Below are positions 1 to 5,200 of a DNA stretch of 8,596 nt, piece by piece. The first letter of the stretch is position 1. Every line of letters begins with the position of its first letter. The stretch covers positions 1-8,596 of the forward strand of contig NZ_CALGNQ010000265.1 of the NCBI RefSeq assembly GCF_937958535.1, read 5' to 3'. A program made the translations under genes and the position numbers. A model generated the notes under the pieces. The model searched no databases and had not been told where the DNA came from. It was given only the letters and a program-made list of their open reading frames with translations. Origin of the DNA: an uncultured Georgenia sp. (GTDB lineage Bacteria; Actinomycetota; Actinomycetes; Actinomycetales; Actinomycetaceae).

Positions 1-780
1 GCCCGCGCCGTTGCCGATGATGCCGACCTGGCCGTCGAGCTTGACGTAGTTGAGGCCGAGCTCCTTGGCCTGGGCCTCCAGCGGGTTGGCCTCGTCCTTG
101 TCCTCGAGCTCGGCGTGCTCGGGGTGACGGAAGGCGGCGTTGTCGTCGAGGGTGACCTTGCCGTCGAGGGCGATGACCTGGCCGTCCTCGGTGCGCACGA
201 GCGGGTTGACCTCGACGAGCGTCGCGTCCTCCTGCTTGTACACCTGCCACAGCTTGAGGATGACGTCGGCCACCGTGTCGGCCACCTCGGGCGCGAAACC
301 CGCCGCGGTGACGATCTCCTGCGCCTTGGCCTCGTCGATGCCCACGATCGGGTCGACCGGCACGCGCGCCAGCGCTTCCGGCCGCTCGACGGCGAGCTGC
401 TCGATCTCCATGCCGCCCTCGACGCTGGCCATCGCCAGGTAGCGGCGCTCGGCCCGGTCGAGGAGCACGGAGAAGTAGTACTCCTCGGCGATCTTGGCGC
501 CCTCGGCGACCATCACGCGGTGGACGGTGTGACCCTTGATGTCCATGCCGAGGATCTCGCGCGCACGCGCCTCGGCCTCCTCCGGGCTGTGGGCGAGCTT
601 GACGCCGCCCGCCTTGCCGCGGCCGCCGGTCTTGACCTGCGCCTTGACGACGACGGTCCCGCCGCCCAGCTGCTCGGCGGCGGCCCGAGCCTCCGCCGGC
701 GTGGTCGCCACGATTCCGCCCAGGACGGGCACGCCGTGCTTCTCGAACACGTCCCGCGCCTGGTACTCGAAAAGGTCCAC
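1..780 (-). CDS. sucC: Succinyl-CoA synthetase (succinate-CoA ligase) beta subunit, C-terminus cut by window edge
   Basis: Beta subunit of the TCA-cycle enzyme that converts succinyl-CoA, ADP (or GDP) and phosphate to succinate, CoA and NTP; it works in the cytoplasm with the alpha subunit SucD. The 260 visible codons are the N-terminal ATP-grasp domain and the start of the C-terminal CoA-ligase domain. The protein opens DLFEYQARDVFEKHGVPV, close to E. coli SucC. The nucleotide-binding loop GGRGKAGGVK lies at residues 52-61 after K46. The metal-binding pair N192 (VEVNPL) and D206 (ALDGK) keeps the same 14-residue spacing as E. coli N199/D213. The visible end, IGNGAG, begins the ligase domain. 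About 130 residues should remain beyond the window, and sucD is expected next by usual gene order. The GTG start is chosen because DLFEY follows it directly and an AGAGGA ribosome binding site lies 8 bases upstream. The gene is intact as far as seen, and probably has its own promoter in the 262-base gap before it. Confidence 0.98.
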   Translation of the reverse strand, partial: MDLFEYQARDVFEKHGVPVLGGIVATTPAEARAAAEQLGGGTVVVKAQVKTGGRGKAGGVKLAHSPEEAEARAREILGMDIKGHTVHRVMVAEGAKIAEEYYFSVLLDRAERRYLAMASVEGGMEIEQLAVERPEALARVPVDPIVGIDEAKAQEIVTAAGFAPEVADTVADVILKLWQVYKQEDATLVEVNPLVRTEDGQVIALDGKVTLDDNAAFRHPEHAELEDKDEANPLEAQAKELGLNYVKLDGQVGIIGNGAG

Positions 781-788
781 CAGGTGAG

Positions 789-794
789 TCCTCT
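789..794 (-). promoter_or_regulatory. Ribosome binding site of sucC
   Basis: Reads AGAGGA on the minus strand, 8 bases before the GTG at 780-778. It decides the GTG start, because no in-frame ATG lies nearby with comparable spacing. Confidence 0.8.
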
Positions 795-839
795 CATCGA
801 CTGCTCTCGGATTGCCTCGACATCGAGACATCGGCGTCC

Positions 840-845
840 ACTGTA
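840..845 (-). promoter_or_regulatory. Candidate -10 element for sucC
   Basis: Reads TACAGT, which fits the actinobacterial TANNNT -10 pattern. It would place the transcript start near 833 and give a leader of about 50 bases. No convincing TTGAC-type -35 is visible 16-18 bases upstream. A short dyad (CGCCC-AGC-GGGCG, 847-859) sits directly upstream of the hexamer. This is pattern matching only. Confidence 0.3.
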
Positions 846-909
846 CCGCCCAGCGGGCGCAGGGGCCTTCCCAGGCCTCCGGCCGCGGACGGGCCGGAGC
901 CGCACGTTC

Positions 910-924
910 CGCCGTCGGACGGCG
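910..924. repeat. Perfect 15-bp palindrome in the sucC upstream region
   Basis: CGCCGTC-G-GACGGCG is a perfect palindrome around a single central base. It lies about 130 bases upstream of the sucC start, in non-coding DNA. The symmetric half-sites and lack of a usable loop suit a protein operator better than an RNA hairpin. Its GC content makes chance symmetry possible. Confidence 0.35.
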
Positions 925-964
925 CAAATGAGCCCCTGGGGGCGGAGAGGCGCGGCCCCGGGTG

Positions 965-980
965 CGTGACCGTCGTCACC
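965..980. promoter_or_regulatory. CRP/GlxR-like operator candidate upstream of sucC
   Basis: The 16-mer CGTGACCGTCGTCACC contains GTGA-N6-TCAC, the conserved core of CRP-family sites (TGTGA-N6-TCACA). Only the outermost T and A differ from consensus. It lies in the gap between the gpx stop and the sucC start, about 185 bases upstream of sucC. CRP-family regulators such as GlxR control TCA-cycle genes in some actinobacteria, so the placement makes sense. Binding is inferred, not shown. Confidence 0.45.
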
Positions 981-1042
981 TCGGCGGAAGGGGACGGACA
1001 CCTCGTCGAGGGCGGCGACCTGCCCCCGGCGGCCGCCCGGCG

Positions 1043-1612
1043 TCAGTGTCCGGCCGTCGCCGAGGCGGACTCCTGCGCGAGGATCTCGAGGATGTCGGCA
1101 CGGATCTGCTCCGGTGGGACCGGCGGTTCGTAGCGCGCGAGCACCCGGCCGTCCCGGCCGACGAGGAACTTGGTGAAGTTCCATGCGATGTCACCGGGCT
1201 CGCGGGCCGGCGTGACGTCCTTGAGCCGCTCGTAGAACGCCCCGTGGCGCGGCCCCCAGTCGCCCGGGTCCGCGGCGCGCAGGTGGGCGTAGAGCGGGTG
1301 GGCGTCCGGCCCGTTGACGTCGATCTTGCGGAACACCGGGAAGGTGACGTCGTAGGTGAGCCGGCAGAACTCCACGATCTCCTCGTCGGTGCCGGGCTCC
1401 TGGCCGCGGAACTGGTTGCAGGGGAAGGCGAGGATCTCCAGACCCTGGTCGCGCAGCTCCCGGTACAGCGCCTCGAGGCCCTCGTACTGCGGGGTGAGCC
1501 CGCACTTGCTCGCGACGTTGACGATGAGCAGGAGCCGGCCGGCGTACTCGGCGAGCGGGACGCTCGTCCCGTCGGCCCGCGTCGCGGTGAAGTCGTGGGT
1601 CGTGGTCGTCAT
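1043..1612 (-). CDS. gpx: Glutathione-peroxidase-family thiol peroxidase (cysteine type)
   Basis: A 189-residue cytoplasmic peroxidase that reduces hydrogen or lipid peroxides. The peroxidatic cysteine is C37 in NVASKCGLTPQYEGL, encoded by TGC, so this is not a selenoprotein. The rest of the family's catalytic tetrad is present: Q71 (RGQEPG), W144 and N145 (WNFTKFLVGRDG). FPCNQF at 63-68 is the second family signature. C83 (EFCRLTYDVTFPVF) matches the resolving cysteine of plant and insect GPX proteins that use thioredoxin. Actinobacteria generally lack glutathione, so thioredoxin or a mycothiol-linked reductant is more likely; this is inference. Length is normal. The ATG at 1612 is chosen over an in-frame ATG 33 bases upstream because GGAG lies 4 bases before it and the mature family start follows. 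The methyltransferase ends 52 bases upstream. A TACGGT hexamer at 1644-1649 could be a weak -10 of its own. Confidence 0.95.
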   Translation of the reverse strand: MTTTTHDFTATRADGTSVPLAEYAGRLLLIVNVASKCGLTPQYEGLEALYRELRDQGLEILAFPCNQFRGQEPGTDEEIVEFCRLTYDVTFPVFRKIDVNGPDAHPLYAHLRAADPGDWGPRHGAFYERLKDVTPAREPGDIAWNFTKFLVGRDGRVLARYEPPVPPEQIRADILEILAQESASATAGH

Positions 1613-1664
1613 CGTGCTCCGTTCTGGCGTGGTCCTGCGCCCCACCGTACGACGCTCCGGCCGG

Positions 1665-2270
1665 TCAGCCGCGCCGGAGGACGGCTACGAGGAAGTCGGA
1701 GGTTTCCTCCAGCGGTCGCAGGTCCCACGTGGAGAGCAGGAGGTCGGGGACCAGGCCGCCCTCCCGGGCGTCGGCGAGGAAGTCGTCGAAGGCGTAGCCC
1801 CGCCCGGCCCCGAACCCGATCGCGGCACGCCCGTCGGCCCGCAGGTGGCGCGCCATGCGCCGCAGCACCTCGACCCGGGTGCTCTCGGCGAGGAAGGTCA
1901 TGACGTTGCCGGCGCACAGGATGGCGTCGAACGGCTCGGTGATGCCGCGGGCGGGCAGGTCGAGCTCGGCGAGGTCGCCGACCAGCCAGGTCGCGCCGGG
2001 GAAGTCCTCCTGAGCCGCCTCGATGAGCACGGGGTCGACGTCCACGCCGACGACCTCGTGCCCGGCCTCGGCCAGGTAGCCGCCGTGGCGGCCCGGGCCG
2101 CACCCGGCGTCGAGGATCCGCGCTCCTCGCGGGACGAGGGCGTCGACCAGCCGGGCCTCCCCGACGAGGTCCGCGCCGGCAGCCGCCATCTGGCGGAAGC
2201 GCTGGACGTACCAGGTCGAGTGGTCGGGGTTGGACCTGGTGATCTGGACCCACTTGCTCGGTTCGGTCAT
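1665..2270 (-). CDS. Small class I SAM-dependent methyltransferase, substrate unknown
   Basis: A 201-residue soluble protein with a Rossmann-type SAM-binding fold. Motif I is ILDAGCGPG at residues 52-60. The acidic end of strand beta-2 is VVGVDVDP (73-80), where the aspartate should bind the SAM ribose. GDLAELDL (98-105) carries the adenine-site acidic residue, and FDAILCAGNVMTFL (114-127) is the post-motif strand. This pattern places it in the methyltransferase 11/25 group, typical of enzymes acting on small molecules. Nothing in the sequence identifies the acceptor. The N-terminal 45 residues have conserved-looking aromatic positions (SKWVQI, HSTWYVQRF) and probably form the substrate cap. 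The ATG start has no good Shine-Dalgarno sequence: AGGAG is 18 bases away. The hexamer 7-12 bases upstream is CAGACT, one base off TANNNT, so a leaderless transcript is possible. It sits between tag and gpx on the same strand, but separate promoters cannot be excluded. Confidence 0.88.
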   Translation of the reverse strand: MTEPSKWVQITRSNPDHSTWYVQRFRQMAAAGADLVGEARLVDALVPRGARILDAGCGPGRHGGYLAEAGHEVVGVDVDPVLIEAAQEDFPGATWLVGDLAELDLPARGITEPFDAILCAGNVMTFLAESTRVEVLRRMARHLRADGRAAIGFGAGRGYAFDDFLADAREGGLVPDLLLSTWDLRPLEETSDFLVAVLRRG

Positions 2271-2294
2271 GGGTCCAGTCTGCCTGCTCCTGCC

Positions 2295-2315
2295 CGGCCG
2301 GATCCGTGCCGGCCG
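2295..2315. terminator. GC-rich hairpin between tag and the methyltransferase gene
   Basis: A 7-bp perfect stem, CGGCCGG/CCGGCCG, with a 7-base loop ATCCGTG. It lies 54 bases past the tag stop and 25 bases before the methyltransferase start. No U-tract follows on either strand. It could end tag transcription as a U-less hairpin, or shape the leader of the next gene. Confidence 0.3.
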
Positions 2316-2369
2316 CCGCGGCGTGGTCAGGGTCCGGGTCGCACTGAGGCGTGCGGGAGGTCCGGGGCG

Positions 2370-2969
2370 TCAGTCCGGCCAGATCCCGGAGCGGGCGCGT
2401 CGATGGCTGCCGAGGAGGTGGGTGTCGACGATGCCGACGGCCTCCATGAGGGCGAACATCGTCGTCGGGCCGACGTGCCGGAAGCCGCGCGCCCGCAGCG
2501 CCTCGGCGAGGGCGACGGACTCGGGGGAGGTCGTGGGCACCTCGGCGAGGGTGCGGGGCCGCGGCGTCCGGGCGGGCCGGAAGGACCAGATGAGCGCGGG
2601 CAGCCCGCCCTCGGGGCGCAGCGCGACGGTCGCCCGCGCGTTGGCGACGGTCGCCTCGATCTTGCGGCGGTTGCGCACGATCCGGGCGTCGGCGAGCAGC
2701 CGGGCGACGTCGTCCTCGTCGAAGGCCGCCACGGCGTCGGGGTCGAAGTCGGCGAAGGCGTCCCGGAACGCGGGGCGTTTGCGCAGGATCGTCACCCAGG
2801 CCAGGCCCGACTGGAAGACCTCGAGGCTGAGCCGCTCGAACAGCCCGCGCTCGTCCCGCACCGGCATGCCCCACTCGGTGTCGTAGTACTCACGCAGGAG
2901 GGGGTCGCGGGCCGCCCACGCAGGTCGGGCCAGCCCGTCCTCGCCGACGATGAGGTCTGCCTGGTCCAC
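2370..2969 (-). CDS. tag: DNA-3-methyladenine glycosylase I, zinc-site variant
   Basis: A 199-residue base-excision repair enzyme that removes 3-methyladenine from alkylated DNA. Tag-family landmarks, using E. coli Tag for comparison: DPLLREYYDTEWG (22-34) matches DPLYIAYHDNEWG; SLEVFQSGLAWVTILRKR (48-65) contains E50 and W58, equivalent to base-recognition residues E38 and W46; Y28 equals Y16; IVRNRRKI and the GFRHVGPTT segment follow as expected. The zinc site is altered. E. coli Tag uses C4, H17, H175 and C179; here the aligned residues are P16, Y29, H184 and S188, so only one ligand remains. The C-terminus is correspondingly poor in cysteine (HLLGSHRRARSGIWPD). The GTG start at 2969 is chosen because AGAAGG lies 8 bases upstream; an in-frame GTG three codons earlier overlaps that site. 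The N-terminus is about 12 residues longer than in E. coli. The acyltransferase gene ends 137 bases upstream. Confidence 0.94.
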   Translation of the reverse strand: MDQADLIVGEDGLARPAWAARDPLLREYYDTEWGMPVRDERGLFERLSLEVFQSGLAWVTILRKRPAFRDAFADFDPDAVAAFDEDDVARLLADARIVRNRRKIEATVANARATVALRPEGGLPALIWSFRPARTPRPRTLAEVPTTSPESVALAEALRARGFRHVGPTTMFALMEAVGIVDTHLLGSHRRARSGIWPD

Positions 2970-2977
2970 GGGTACCA

Positions 2978-2983
2978 CCTTCT
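2978..2983 (-). promoter_or_regulatory. Ribosome binding site of tag
   Basis: Reads AGAAGG on the minus strand, 8 bases before the GTG at 2969-2967. It decides between two in-frame GTG codons. A perfect 13-bp palindrome, CGGCGG-A-CCGCCG (2987-2999), lies just upstream of it and could fold against the leader. Confidence 0.6.
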
Positions 2984-3089
2984 CATCGGCGGACCGCCGC
3001 CCGGTGAGCGGATGCCGCCCCGCGCGGCGCTCCCGCACACCGCGTCGTGGACCGACGCCTGCGGGCGCCGGCCGGAGGAGGTCGTGCGG

Positions 3090-3105
3090 GCCGGGTGAGC
3101 CCGGC
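3090..3105 (-). terminator. Hairpin directly after the acyltransferase stop codon
   Basis: On the minus strand GCCGGG-CTCA-CCCGGC forms a perfect 6-bp stem with a 4-base loop, starting 2 bases after the TAG stop. There is no U-tract. Its position suits a U-less terminator or an mRNA 3'-end stabiliser. The next gene, tag, starts 121 bases further on. Confidence 0.4.
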
Positions 3106-3106
3106 G

Positions 3107-5026
3107 CTACTCCTGCTGCAGCCGCTCGGACAGCTCGACGAAGGCGTCGGCGACCACCTCCGTGTACAGGTGTCCGCCGGCGATGTCCGGGTGGATGCCG
3201 TCGGACTGCAGCTGCTCCGGAGCGGCGTCGATGGCCGCGTACCAGTCCGCGATGATGGCGTTCGGGTAGTCCGCCACGACACGCGCGAGCGTCTCGTTCG
3301 CCTCGGGCACCCAGTACGAGCCGCCGTAGAGGTTGACGACCACGACCATCCGCTCCGGCCCCAGGGCGTCCAGCGCCGACCGCACCACCGCCTCGTCCAC
3401 GCCGGCGTTCGTGCCGAAGTCGAGGACGACGCCGCGGCGCACCGTGCCATGGGCCAGCGCCTGCTCGATCGCGGCCAGCCCGTCGGGCCACTGCCGGTTC
3501 GACTTGGCGTCGAGGGCGATCTCGGGCCACCGGTGGGTGAGGCCGTGGGCGCTGGTCACCATGATCGAGTCGCCGAACCCGGTGATCTCCTCACCGCTCG
3601 GGACGCTCCGGTCGATGGCGGCGGGTGCCTCCTGGGGGTCGCCGGTCTGCTGGGCCGCGGGCTGGGCGGTCGTCGCGGCGTCCGCCTCGGCGCCGTCGGG
3701 CGCGGTGGCGGCGACGAGCTCCTCGTTCGCCTCGATCTGCTGCTGGGTGCGCGACTCCTCGGGGGCGGTGGCCACGGCCACCGCCGTGGTCACGGCGAGC
3801 ACCGCCGTCGTCCCCGCGACGAGCCAGGCCGCGCGCCGCCCGCTGCCGTGCAGCGCGGCACGCCAGCGGCGCCACACCCCGCGGAAGCCCTCGCGGCGGA
3901 CGGGCTGCTCCAGCCAGCGGTAGGACACCGCTGCCGCGGTGAGCGTCAGGCCCAGCGCCAGGCCGCGGGTGGTCCAGCTGACGGCGGAGTCGTAGGTGGT
4001 GGCCGGGAACAGCTCGGTGAGGATGAGGATGACCGGCCAGTGCCACAGGTAGATGCCGTAGGAGCGCTGCCCGAGCCAGACCATGGGCGGCAGGTCCAGG
4101 ACGCGCTGGTAGAGCGAGCCCGGCCCGAGGAGGGCGGCGACGAGCACGGCGGTGAGCAGCGAGGCGGCGAGGATCCCGCCGCGGAAGGTGACGGCGGAGT
4201 CGGCGTCGAGCACCGTCATGAGCCACCCGAGCCCGAGCGCGGCGGCGAGCGCCGCCCCTTGGCGCAGCCGCTGCCACGCCGGGGTGTGGAGCGGACTGCG
4301 GGGCGCGGCCCAGGAGAAGGCGAGGGCGACGCCGATCATGAGGCCGAAGAGGTGGGTGTCGGTGCCGTAGTAGACGCGGGTGGCGTCCTCCCCCGGCGTG
4401 TGGAGCACCGCCATGAGGACGGCCGACACCCCCGCGACGGCCAGCGCCACCTGCACCCGCTGCCGGCTCGTCCGCGTCAGCGCCAGGAGAAGGACGAGCA
4501 GGACCGGCCAGAGCAGGTAGAACTGCTCCTCCACCGCGAGGGACCAGAAGTTGACGAAGAGCTGGGGGGCGGTCTGGGCGAAGTAGCTCGACCCGGCCCC
4601 GATCTCCAGCCAGTTGTTGGAGAAGGTGAGCACCCCGAGAACCTGCCGGCCGATGTCGACGAGCAGGTCGCCGCCGACCACGGCGGCCAGGCTCACGCTC
4701 ACCAGGACCACGCTGACGAGCGCGGGGAGCAGCCGGCGCGCCCGGCGCAGCCAGAACCGCGGCAGGTCGAGCCGCCCCCGGCTGCCCAGCTCGCGCAGGA
4801 GCAGGGTGGTGATGAGGAAGCCGGAGATGACGAAGAAGACGTCGACGCCGAGGAAGCCGCCGGGCAGCGACGTGGGCCGCAGGTGGTAGACGAGGACGGC
4901 CCCGACGGCGAGCGCCCGCAGCCCGTCGAGGCCGTGGATGTGCCCGGTCCTGGGGTCGGTGCCGGACGGGCGGCGTCCCGCGCCCCGGGGGCGCGCGGTG
5001 CGCGCCGGTGCGGTGGTCTGCGCCAT
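3107..5026 (-). CDS. Membrane O-acyltransferase (acyltransferase 3 family) with C-terminal SGNH domain
   Basis: A 639-residue OafA/OatA-like protein predicted to carry acyl (usually acetyl) groups across the membrane and place them on a cell-surface glycan or peptidoglycan. The N-terminal 40-400 is a multi-helix acyltransferase 3 domain. It has the R-X10-H motif (R37, H48 in GLRALAVGAVLVYHL), GFLGVDVFFVISGFLIT (57-73), FWSLAVEEQFYLLWP (160-174), YYGTDTHLFGL (219-229) and YGIYLWHWP (323-331). A last helix near residue 400 is followed by an Ala/Gln/Glu-rich linker, about 420-480. The outer SGNH domain has block I GFGDSIM (nucleophile S487), block III FGTN (N540) and block V DGIHP (D609, H612). 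Block II, usually a GRQ-type motif, reads SNRQ (509-512). Length is typical of the fused class. The ATG at 5026 follows AGGAGG by 5 bases; longer upstream starts would add 47 Arg-rich residues with no membrane character. No glycan-synthesis genes are adjacent, so the acceptor is unknown. Confidence 0.94.
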   Translation of the reverse strand: MAQTTAPARTARPRGAGRRPSGTDPRTGHIHGLDGLRALAVGAVLVYHLRPTSLPGGFLGVDVFFVISGFLITTLLLRELGSRGRLDLPRFWLRRARRLLPALVSVVLVSVSLAAVVGGDLLVDIGRQVLGVLTFSNNWLEIGAGSSYFAQTAPQLFVNFWSLAVEEQFYLLWPVLLVLLLALTRTSRQRVQVALAVAGVSAVLMAVLHTPGEDATRVYYGTDTHLFGLMIGVALAFSWAAPRSPLHTPAWQRLRQGAALAAALGLGWLMTVLDADSAVTFRGGILAASLLTAVLVAALLGPGSLYQRVLDLPPMVWLGQRSYGIYLWHWPVILILTELFPATTYDSAVSWTTRGLALGLTLTAAAVSYRWLEQPVRREGFRGVWRRWRAALHGSGRRAAWLVAGTTAVLAVTTAVAVATAPEESRTQQQIEANEELVAATAPDGAEADAATTAQPAAQQTGDPQEAPAAIDRSVPSGEEITGFGDSIMVTSAHGLTHRWPEIALDAKSNRQWPDGLAAIEQALAHGTVRRGVVLDFGTNAGVDEAVVRSALDALGPERMVVVVNLYGGSYWVPEANETLARVVADYPNAIIADWYAAIDAAPEQLQSDGIHPDIAGGHLYTEVVADAFVELSERLQQE

Positions 5027-5031
5027 CCGCG

Positions 5032-5037
5032 CCTCCT
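5032..5037 (-). promoter_or_regulatory. Ribosome binding site of the acyltransferase gene
   Basis: Reads AGGAGG on the minus strand, 5 bases before the ATG at 5026-5024. It is the strongest Shine-Dalgarno sequence in the window and fixes the start against the in-frame upstream codons. Confidence 0.85.
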
Positions 5038-5051
5038 CGACAGTTGTGTCG
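5038..5051. repeat. Inverted repeat between candidate promoter and ribosome binding site
   Basis: CGACA-GTTG-TGTCG (plus strand) has perfect 5-bp arms around a 4-base centre and directly abuts the AGGAGG of the acyltransferase gene. It could be an operator or a small leader hairpin. The half-site string TGTGTCG recurs at 5105-5111, 60 bases away. Confidence 0.4.
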
Positions 5052-5057
5052 GAGACC

Positions 5058-5063
5058 AGGTTA
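5058..5063 (-). promoter_or_regulatory. Candidate -10 element for the acyltransferase gene
   Basis: Reads TAACCT, fitting TANNNT. It would start transcription near 5051 with a leader of about 25 bases, so the CGACA/TGTCG repeat would cover the start site. No clear -35 is seen. Confidence 0.35.
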
Positions 5064-5176
5064 GGGCGGGGTGGGACGACGTCGCGGGAGCCGCGCCGGT
5101 GATCTGTGTCGCGCCGTCGGGCGGTGGCGGGGGCCCGCGCGAGGACGGCCGGGCAGCCCGCACGCACCCGGACGGG

Positions 5177-5196
5177 GGCCGGGGCGCCTCCGGGCC
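5177..5196 (-). terminator. Imperfect GC hairpin just after pcrA
   Basis: The outer GGCC/GGCC pairing, one G-G mismatch and an inner GG/CC pairing form a hairpin beginning 4 bases past the pcrA stop. No U-tract follows. The remaining gap to the acyltransferase gene (5064-5176) shows no gene I can support. Confidence 0.22.
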
Positions 5197-5200
5197 GGGC

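Noticed and set aside
1028..1037. GGCGGCCGCC palindrome just after the gpx stop, considered as a terminator
   Set aside because: It has no loop and no U-tract, and such all-GC palindromes are frequent at this base composition.
1499..1505. Possible selenocysteine codon in the peroxidase active site
   Set aside because: The codon at C37 is TGC, not TGA, so this is an ordinary cysteine enzyme.
1356..3098. Plus-strand open frame of 580 codons
   Set aside because: It is antisense to gpx, the methyltransferase and tag, and shows no recognisable domain. Long stop-free antisense frames are a by-product of GC-biased codons.
2370..3530. N-terminal extension of Tag into a 386-residue protein
   Set aside because: The extra sequence overlaps the 3' end of the acyltransferase gene, is Arg/Gly-rich, and the Tag fold with a ribosome binding site starts at 2969.
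5027..5167. Longer start for the acyltransferase adding 47 residues
   Set aside because: The added residues are Arg-rich with no signal or helix, and AGGAGG points to the ATG at 5026.
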